NCBI GenBank assembly: GCA_015654495.1
Contig: JAATGW010000745.1
Span: forward strand, 1 to 8,829
Length of the DNA: 8,829 nucleotides
Reading direction: 5' to 3'
Origin: Chitinophagales bacterium
GTDB taxonomy: Bacteria; Bacteroidota; Bacteroidia; Chitinophagales; Chitinophagaceae
Shown here: piece after piece, positions 1-3,502 of the stretch
Layout of the letters: every line of letters begins with the position of its first letter
Position numbering within the stretch: position 1 is the stretch's first letter
The notes under the pieces: generated by a model
Seen by the model: only the letters and a program-made list of their open reading frames with translations
Databases searched by the model: none
Told to the model about the DNA's origin: nothing
Made by a program: the position numbers and the translations under genes

Positions 1-461
1 GTGTTATTTATAATGACGCCGGATTTTTGCCTGATCATCAATTGAATTATTTTTTTTGCTACCAGCGATGGCCCTTTAAGATTTATATCCAGCATCATAT
101 CCCATTCGCGTTCAGTAATATCCTGCGCATTGCCATATGCACAGATGCCTGCATTGTTAAACAGAATATCTATATGTCCGAATTCTGACTCAGCGGCATC
201 TACGGCTTTTGCAATATCGTCGGCTACACGCACATCGCCTGTAAAAACGCGGCAACGGACATTGAGTAATTCGCATTCTTTTTTTAAGGAGATCAATTCA
301 TCTGCAGATCCCAGACTGTAACCAGGGAAACTCAGATTTTGTGCAATATCGAATGCTATGATGTCTGCACCTTCTCTGGCTAATGCCAATGCCGCTGCTC
401 TTCCCTGGCCGTGCGCAGCGCCTGTAATAAAGGCAAGTTTTTTTGATAACAATTCCGGCAT
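1..461 (-). CDS. SDR-family NAD(P)-dependent oxidoreductase, 3' end outside window
   Basis: Short-chain dehydrogenase/reductase, a soluble Rossmann-fold oxidoreductase; 153 residues are visible and the frame is still open at the left edge. Seen: the nucleotide-binding glycine motif TGAAHGQG (residues 13-20), an Asp at the end of the second strand (IIAFD, D38) that in this family favours NAD(H) over NADP(H), and the NNAG motif (102-105). The catalytic Ser and YxxxK lie beyond the window. An insertion of about 20 residues after strand two (AQNLSFPGYSLGSADEL) together with the TGAAHGQGRA start resembles the carveol-dehydrogenase/mycofactocin-coupled SDR subgroup; that is a family resemblance from memory, not a search. 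The ATG is 2 nt after the stop of the upstream CMD-family gene, so the two are almost certainly cotranscribed and translationally coupled. Substrate unknown. Confidence 0.88.
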   Translation of the reverse strand, partial: MPELLSKKLAFITGAAHGQGRAAALALAREGADIIAFDIAQNLSFPGYSLGSADELISLKKECELLNVRCRVFTGDVRVADDIAKAVDAAESEFGHIDILFNNAGICAYGNAQDITEREWDMMLDINLKGPSLVAKKIIQLMIRQKSGVIINN

Positions 462-463
462 AG

Positions 464-1003
464 CTATGCAAAATTTACAGGCCTGATGTATTCATTCAGG
501 TATTCGTCAATATCAGTTTCGATCACATTGTTGAAAATATTTGTAGCGATCATTTGTCCGCCGAACGCAATCAGTACAACCAGTTCCTCTTCAGAGTAAT
601 ACTTTTTAACCAGGTTGAAAAAATGGTCCGCAATCCGGCCATGGTTTTTTGCCATCAGTGCACCAAACCGAAGAATGTCTTCCTCCTGTTCGTTCAAAAC
701 AAGTTTGTCCGGATTCTCTCCTGAATCAATAATAGCTTTCCGGAAATAGGTGGAACAAAGCGGGCACTCTGCGGCGTGCGATACTGAATAGGCATACAGA
801 ATGGCCAGTCTTCTTCCAAGAACTTTTTCAACTTCTGCGAAGAGCTGGTACCACAGCATATATATCTCAAAAGCCGGCAATGACCGGGCAAGTGTTTTTT
901 TCATATTGGTTATCCGGCTTCCGTATTCGCGTACATGTTTTTCGAAGGCTGCATCTACAGCTTCAGAGCTATTTCCCTTTGTTATCGGTTGTATTCTTGC
1001 CAT
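464..1003 (-). CDS. Carboxymuconolactone decarboxylase / AhpD-like CxxC protein
   Basis: 179-residue, all-helical cytosolic protein of the CMD/AhpD fold. Family members are decarboxylases or thiol peroxidase/reductase partners that use a CxxC pair. Seen: C80-P-L-C83 in the expected helix context (SHAAECPLCSTYF), followed by a family-like C-terminal half (LRFGALMAKNHGRI..., then LVVLIAFGGQMIATNIFNN). Odd: AhpD-type proteins normally carry His four residues after the second Cys and an acidic residue about 12-13 before the first; here these places appear to be Phe87 and Arg/Leu, so the classic proton relay seems absent and the CxxC may serve another redox role. First gene of a leftward operon with the SDR. 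Its start at 1003 lies about 20 nt below a promoter overlapped by a palindrome (1046-1072). Family fairly secure, reaction unknown. Confidence 0.82.
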   Translation of the reverse strand: MARIQPITKGNSSEAVDAAFEKHVREYGSRITNMKKTLARSLPAFEIYMLWYQLFAEVEKVLGRRLAILYAYSVSHAAECPLCSTYFRKAIIDSGENPDKLVLNEQEEDILRFGALMAKNHGRIADHFFNLVKKYYSEEELVVLIAFGGQMIATNIFNNVIETDIDEYLNEYIRPVNFA

Positions 1004-1027
1004 TGGCCAGTTTATAACTTAACCTGA

Positions 1028-1058
1028 GGAAGGTAAACAATAATTTAATGTCTACAAA
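1028..1058 (-). promoter_or_regulatory. Bacteroidota-type promoter for the CMD-SDR operon
   Basis: Read on the minus strand, TTTG (1058-1055) is followed after exactly 19 nt by TACCTTCC (1035-1028), a fair match to the Bacteroidota -33 TTTG / -7 TAnnTTTG pattern. The TTTG lies inside the 1046-1072 palindrome. Transcription would start near 1022, giving a short leader of about 20 nt. An alternative register also exists: TTTG (1086-1083), 20 nt, then TAATTTTG (1062-1055), which would place the -7 element inside the palindrome. The first register is preferred because the susC upstream site has the same TTTG-19 nt-TACCTT arrangement. Confidence 0.55.
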
Positions 1059-1072
1059 ATTAGTAGACATTA
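1046..1072. promoter_or_regulatory. Palindromic operator, copy 1
   Basis: Perfect 10-bp inverted repeat TAATGTCTAC / GTAGACATTA separated by 7 bp (AAAATTA). Related copies occur at 1117-1137 and 3056-3074; read in the same orientation all three fit GTCTAC-TAWTTTNN-TAGAC. The symmetry and length suit a dimeric helix-turn-helix regulator (TetR-, Rrf2- or MarR-like are possible); no regulator gene is in the window. It covers the -33 region of the leftward promoter. Confidence 0.75.
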
Positions 1073-1116
1073 TATTTTGAAACAAAAAAAGCCCGGGGAA
1101 AATTATTTTTAATAAA

Positions 1117-1137
1117 AGTCTATTAAAATAGTAGACT
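1117..1137. promoter_or_regulatory. Palindromic operator, copy 2
   Basis: AGTCTA / TAGACT arms with a 9-bp centre (TTAAAATAG) that contains further T-A pairs. Its centre is 68 bp from that of copy 1. It lies at the -33 position of the rightward promoter whose -7-like element is TATCTTCG (1153-1160). Slightly less perfect than copies 1 and 3. Confidence 0.65.
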
Positions 1138-1160
1138 AATAATATTTCTCCCTATCTTCG
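1128..1160 (+). promoter_or_regulatory. Putative rightward promoter for the 84-residue gene
   Basis: TATCTTCG (1153-1160) resembles the -7 TAnnTTTG element and shares the TAYCTT core with the other two palindrome-associated promoters. No good TTTG sits upstream; palindrome copy 2 occupies the -33 region, which would fit an activator-dependent promoter. Start would be near 1165, giving a leader of about 80 nt. Confidence 0.4.
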
Positions 1161-1247
1161 GGTTGTAGGTTGTACTATCAGGGAAGAAACCCATGTTTAA
1201 CCTTGTGAGAAACACCTCAATTTATTAACCTGTTAAATAAGATAGCA

Positions 1248-1502
1248 ATGAGTAAGTTTAAGACTACCATTATCGTTGAACCCGAACTAAAGGAAAATCT
1301 TGAGAGACTGCAGACTGAAATGAAGAAGTTGAATTTTATACAGTTGGATTATAAAAAAAATCCGACGGGTCAGAACCAGGGATATCTTGAATTCCTGCGT
1401 ACTGCGCCAACATTGCAGGAAATTATTAATGCGGTACTGCATGTAGTAAAATCTTTGGGAGGAAAATATTCATTTACCGTTGTCCGGGAAAAATCATTCT
1501 GA
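1248..1502 (+). CDS. Uncharacterised 84-residue protein
   Basis: I do not recognise this protein. It is a small, Lys/Glu-rich soluble protein without cysteine, signal peptide or membrane segment. The N-terminal half (TTIIVEPELKENLERLQTEM) suggests a strand followed by an amphipathic helix, and the C-terminal half a helix (LQEIINAVLHVVKSL) followed by a strand (KYSFTVVRE), giving a possible small alpha/beta fold. The ATG follows an A-rich AAGATAGCA stretch typical of Bacteroidota starts. It is divergent from the CMD-SDR operon and shares the two-palindrome control region with it. A tRNA-Cys-like gene begins only 6 nt after its stop, so the two may be cotranscribed. Reality as a protein is likely but not proven. 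Confidence 0.55.
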   Translation: MSKFKTTIIVEPELKENLERLQTEMKKLNFIQLDYKKNPTGQNQGYLEFLRTAPTLQEIINAVLHVVKSLGGKYSFTVVREKSF

Positions 1503-1508
1503 ATTTTT

Positions 1509-1579
1509 AGTCATGTGGCCGAGTGGTTAGGCGGGGGCCTGCAAAGCCCTTTACGGAGGTTCGAATCCACCCATGACAG
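1509..1579 (+). tRNA. tRNA-Cys(GCA)-like gene, possibly degenerate
   Basis: A cloverleaf can be drawn: acceptor GTCATG (1510-1515) with CATGAC (1572-1577), U8 at 1516, a 3-bp D stem GCC/GGC with a GAGTGGTTA loop, anticodon stem GGGGC/GCCCT with loop CTGCAAA (anticodon GCA, 1541-1543), a 4-nt variable region, and T arm GGAGG / CCACC with loop TTCGAAT. Odd points: the terminal pair would be A1509-A1578 (mismatch), the T stem has a central A-A mismatch, and the discriminator would be G1579, whereas U73 is the main identity base for cysteinyl-tRNA synthetase. No CCA is encoded. It may be an active but unusual tRNA-Cys, or a decaying extra copy. Confidence 0.7.
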
Positions 1580-1584
1580 CGGGG

Positions 1585-1678
1585 GAAGTGGGAAGTATGA
1601 ATTACGAAGGACGAAGTAGTTCATAGTTCTTAGTTCATAGTTAGCAGGAGGTTCAACGTTTAACGTTGAACTTCTAAG
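1585..1678. repeat. Degenerate 7-bp tandem repeat block with terminal hairpin
   Basis: From 1585 the sequence reads in strict 7-bp register: GAAGTGG, GAAGTAT, GAATTAC, GAAGGAC, GAAGTAG, then TTCATAG, TTCTTAG, TTCATAG, TTAGCAG. After a 3-bp shift it continues GTTCAAC, GTTTAAC, GTTGAAC (1651-1671). The last group forms a perfect 10-bp inverted repeat with a 1-bp centre (1651-1660 / 1662-1671), extendable by about 4 weaker pairs. It fills most of the space between the tRNA-like gene and the thioredoxin-like gene. It resembles heptanucleotide repeat islands rather than coding sequence; the hairpin lacks a clean T-tract, so a terminator role is doubtful. Confidence 0.7.
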
Positions 1679-1707
1679 ATACAATCAATTAAAAATTTCA
1701 ATCGGAA

Positions 1708-2949
1708 ATGCCTAAGCGAAATTCAGTTCGGTTTTTAATGTATTCCTTGTCCTTCATGTTTCTATGCTTATCGATAATCTCCGTTAATTATGCACAAAAC
1801 GGAGCAGGTGATCTTTCCGGCCGTTACCGCGGTGTTTTTTTAATACGGGATTCTACAGAAGTGCCGTTTAATTTTGAAATCAGAAATGATCAAAAGGTGT
1901 TTTTTATCAACTCAACCGAGTTCTTTGAGACGGGAAAGGCAACTCTGGTGGGGGATTCCGTTTTAATACCCATTGATCAGTTTGACAATATTCTTGTATT
2001 CAAAAAACAAAATAATAATCTGAAGGGCGTGCTCAGGAAACAGGATGGAAGCGGAGTTCCCGTTGCAGTTACAGCAGACAGGAATATTTTATACAGATTT
2101 CAAAATTCAGGAGCTGCTGTGTCATCGGATATCAGCGGTACTTATGACATTGTTTTTCATTCCACTAATGGTGTTGATGAAAAAGCTGTAGGCTTGTTTA
2201 AGCAGCAAGGCAGTAAATTAACCGGTACATTTCTTCGTATAACCGGGGACTCGCGTTACCTGGAAGGCATAACAGACGGCAAAAATTTTAAACTTTCTTC
2301 ATTTATTGGTTCGTCACCTGGCTATTATACAGGATCGATTGATAAGGATGGCAAAATTACCGGTGAAATTATCGGTGCCCGCGGCAGTCAGAAATTTACC
2401 GGCGTTCTAAATGAAAATGCGGAATTACCAGATCCATATTCACTTACCTACCTTAAAAAAGGATACTCGAAGTTGGATTTCATTTTTCCTGATCTTAATG
2501 GAAAGAAAGTTTCATTATCCGATCCGAAGTTTAAAAATAAAGTGGTGATCATAACAATTACCGGATCCTGGTGCCCGAATTGTATCGATGAAGCTGCCTT
2601 TCTTTCTCCCTGGTATGATAAAAACAAAACCCGTGGCGTGGAAGCAATTGCGATACATTATGAAAGAAACACCGACCCTGCCTATGTTTCAAAAGTTGTC
2701 GGAAGGTTTAAAAAAAGGTTTAATATTCATTATGACCAGTTGATAGGTGGCGTTGCTGATAAACAGTTTGTAAGTGAATCTATTCCTGCGCTAAATAGCT
2801 TCCTTGCTTTTCCTACAATAATTTTTGTAAATAAAAAAGGAGAGGTGGCCAAAATACATACAGGTTATTCAGGTCCGGCAACCGGCGAACATTATGAACT
2901 ATTTAAAAAAGAATTTAATGCCGAGATCGATGTATTGCTCGGTGAATAG
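1708..2949 (+). CDS. Exported TlpA/thioredoxin-like family protein
   Basis: 413-residue periplasmic (or envelope) thiol-disulfide protein. Residues 1-29 form a Sec signal (basic start, then hydrophobic MYSLSFMFLCLSIISV, ending NYA). Residues 35-240 are beta-rich with two segments that each open with a D-[LI]-S-G-x-Y motif (35-40 and 141-146), probably a duplicated small barrel-like domain. Residues 255-410 are the thioredoxin fold with active site W288-C289-P-N-C292 and the cis-proline P369 (AFPTIIFVNKKG). TlpA-type proteins reduce or isomerise envelope disulfides, often serving cytochrome maturation; the substrate here is unknown. The AAA-preceded ATG at 1708 is preferred; M11 at 1738 would shorten the basic n-region. 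It is followed by its own terminator, so it is not cotranscribed with susC. Confidence 0.9.
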   Translation: MPKRNSVRFLMYSLSFMFLCLSIISVNYAQNGAGDLSGRYRGVFLIRDSTEVPFNFEIRNDQKVFFINSTEFFETGKATLVGDSVLIPIDQFDNILVFKKQNNNLKGVLRKQDGSGVPVAVTADRNILYRFQNSGAAVSSDISGTYDIVFHSTNGVDEKAVGLFKQQGSKLTGTFLRITGDSRYLEGITDGKNFKLSSFIGSSPGYYTGSIDKDGKITGEIIGARGSQKFTGVLNENAELPDPYSLTYLKKGYSKLDFIFPDLNGKKVSLSDPKFKNKVVIITITGSWCPNCIDEAAFLSPWYDKNKTRGVEAIAIHYERNTDPAYVSKVVGRFKKRFNIHYDQLIGGVADKQFVSESIPALNSFLAFPTIIFVNKKGEVAKIHTGYSGPATGEHYELFKKEFNAEIDVLLGE

Positions 2950-2995
2950 ATCAAGGATTTCTCTAACCCATGTTCATATCAGTCGTTTTGGTTAC

Positions 2996-3024
2996 AAGGC
3001 CGCCTTTTCAGGCGGCTTTCTTTA
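2996..3024 (+). terminator. Rho-independent terminator after the thioredoxin-like gene
   Basis: AAGGCCGCC (2996-3004) pairs with GGCGGCTTT (3011-3019) through nine pairs, one of them G-U, around a TTTTCA loop, followed by a T-rich tail (TTTCTTTAT). It lies 47 nt after the stop codon and separates the thioredoxin-like gene from the susC promoter. Confidence 0.85.
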
Positions 3025-3055
3025 TAAATACGGGGGAAGAAGTTTAAAAAATATT

Positions 3056-3074
3056 GTCTACTATTTTTGTAGAC
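3056..3074. promoter_or_regulatory. Palindromic operator, copy 3 (upstream of the susC leader)
   Basis: Perfect 6-bp arms GTCTAC / GTAGAC around TATTTTT. Compared with copy 1 read on the minus strand, the 19-bp core differs at a single base (TAATTTTG versus TATTTTTG). It covers the TTTG of the promoter at 3066-3096, just as copy 1 covers the TTTG of the CMD promoter. Confidence 0.75.
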
Positions 3075-3096
3075 TAAATAAATTAATATACCTTTC
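3066..3096 (+). promoter_or_regulatory. Promoter of the susC-susD-doxX-like operon
   Basis: TTTG (3066-3069), 19 nt, then TACCTTTC (3089-3096) fits the Bacteroidota -33/-7 pattern with one mismatch in the -7 box. The spacing and the TACCTT core are identical to those of the CMD-SDR promoter. Predicted start is near 3101, so the mRNA would carry about 400 nt of leader before SusC. Confidence 0.6.
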
Positions 3097-3163
3097 ATTT
3101 CAAATTCAGAAAAACTTGTTTTCTGCTAAACTCATCACGGTAATTACCGATTCGAATTTCCCT

Positions 3164-3220
3164 ATGTTTTCAGACTATCACCTGGATCACACCAATTTTT
3201 GCTGTTGCTGCTGTATGTAA
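3164..3220 (+). CDS. Poly-cysteine leader peptide (18 aa)
   Basis: ATG to TAA encodes MFSDYHLDHTNFCCCCCM: five consecutive Cys codons (TGC TGT TGC TGC TGT) one codon before the stop. It begins about 60 nt below the predicted transcription start of the susC operon and 283 nt before SusC. A run of codons for one amino acid at the end of a tiny ORF in a long leader is the hallmark of amino-acid-responsive attenuation; poly-Cys leader ORFs with this role are known in mycobacteria. The reading frame stays open far upstream, but that part overlaps the thioredoxin-like gene's end, its terminator and the promoter, so the ATG at 3164 is the sensible start. Alternative: a metal- or thiol-binding microprotein using its His/Asp/Cys residues. 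Confidence 0.6.
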   Translation: MFSDYHLDHTNFCCCCCM

Positions 3221-3297
3221 TTTCAAAAGCTCATTTTTAAGAGCATTTCTCATTTTCAGATTCCACCAATAAAAAAATTATGTCAATACAGGTTACT

Positions 3298-3317
3298 ATT
3301 TCCTGTGCACAGGAAAT
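3298..3317. repeat. 20-bp perfect palindrome in the susC leader
   Basis: ATTTCCTGTGCACAGGAAAT reads identically on both strands. As RNA it can form an 8-bp stem with a UGCA loop, and CAGG (3289-3292) can pair with CCTG (3318-3321) to extend it past a 5-nt bulge. As DNA it could be a regulator site. No T-tract follows, so it is not a terminator. Confidence 0.65.
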
Positions 3318-3340
3318 CCTGAACAAATCGGGACCGTAAA

Positions 3341-3385
3341 TAAAAAAGTAAAAAAATAGCCGGTGCTGTTGCTGCAGCCCCGGCT
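3341..3385 (-). terminator. GC-rich hairpin with a T-tract on the minus strand
   Basis: AGCCGG (3358-3363) pairs with CCGGCT (3380-3385), and inside it GCTG (3365-3368) pairs with CAGC (3375-3378) after one mismatch: ten pairs around a 6-nt loop. Read on the minus strand the stem is followed by ATTTTTTTACTTTTTTA (3357-3341), the form of an intrinsic terminator for leftward transcription. On the plus strand the stem is not followed by T residues and would act only as a leader RNA structure. No leftward gene ends here; an antisense RNA to the susC start region is possible. Confidence 0.45.
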
Positions 3386-3392
3386 GGTTACA

Positions 3393-3485
3393 ATGGCTTT
3401 CCCAAATGTGGTATCATCTAAGTCGGCCTCTTGCTGCTCAAAATTAGCAAATAATTACTGCTTCTTTTGTGTAGCACTGGGTTGA
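3393..3485 (+). CDS. Second small cysteine-rich leader ORF (30 aa)
   Basis: ATG to TGA gives a 30-residue peptide whose centre reads SCCSKLANNYCFFC: Cys at 14, 15, 23 and 26. It starts 8 nt after the GC-rich hairpin. Its stop codon (3483-3485) lies inside the left arm of the inverted repeat that abuts the SusC ATG at 3503, a layout suited to translational coupling. No strong ribosome-binding site is visible, as is usual in Bacteroidota. It may be a chance ORF; the support is the combination of Cys content and the position of its stop. Confidence 0.4.
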   Translation: MAFPNVVSSKSASCCSKLANNYCFFCVALG

Positions 3486-3501
3486 TTAAAAGTTTAATCA
3501 A
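3482..3501 (+). promoter_or_regulatory. Inverted repeat sequestering the SusC translation start
   Basis: TTGATTAAAAGTTTAATCAA is a perfect 9-bp inverted repeat with a 2-bp centre, ending one base before the SusC ATG. In RNA a 7-bp stem with a 6-nt loop would cover the ribosome landing site. A ribosome finishing the upstream 30-codon ORF would disrupt its left arm. Confidence 0.6.
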
Positions 3502-3502
3502 A

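Larger units (their letters stand above)
3101..3502 (+). promoter_or_regulatory. Long structured 5' leader of the susC operon
   Basis: This roughly 400-nt stretch holds no full-size gene. In order it contains a 12-bp perfect palindrome CGGTAATTACCG (3138-3149), the poly-Cys small ORF (3164-3220), a weak GCTC/GAGC hairpin followed by a T-rich run (3229-3255), a 20-bp perfect palindrome (3298-3317), a GC-rich hairpin (3358-3385), a Cys-rich 30-codon ORF (3393-3485) and a 9-2-9 inverted repeat touching the SusC start (3482-3501). The 12-mer TGCTGTTGCTGC occurs twice (3200-3211 in the Cys codons and 3364-3375 in the hairpin), so the two places could compete for pairing with GCAGC. A translation-coupled attenuator is the best reading; I recognise no known riboswitch. 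Confidence 0.5.

Noticed and set aside
801..1022. 73-codon plus-strand frame opposite the CMD-family gene
   Set aside because: It lies wholly antisense to a recognised family gene and has no protein-like features.
1585..1678. CRISPR-like array
   Set aside because: The units are 7 bp and contiguous without spacers, so this is a simple tandem repeat.
1509..1678. Integration (att) site of a mobile element at the tRNA 3' end
   Set aside because: There is no integrase and no repeat of the tRNA 3' end within the window; the altered 3' end alone is not enough.
2894..3163. Upstream extension of the poly-Cys reading frame to a 108-residue protein
   Set aside because: It overlaps the end of the thioredoxin-like gene in another frame and runs through the terminator (2996-3024), the operator and the promoter. 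Only the last 18 codons make sense as a gene.
3229..3255. Plus-strand intrinsic terminator right after the poly-Cys ORF
   Set aside because: The GCTC/GAGC stem is only 4 bp with an A-A mismatch above it, and the T run is interrupted. It is too weak to call, though its place would suit an attenuator.
3364..3392. Third poly-Cys peptide from the second TGCTGTTGCTGC copy
   Set aside because: The Cys frame there has a stop at 3349-3351 and no start codon before the repeat, so it cannot be translated as Cys codons.
3467..3502. TTG start for SusC 12 codons upstream
   Set aside because: A basic signal-peptide start follows the ATG at 3503, and the extension would lie across the inverted repeat and the end of the small Cys-rich ORF.
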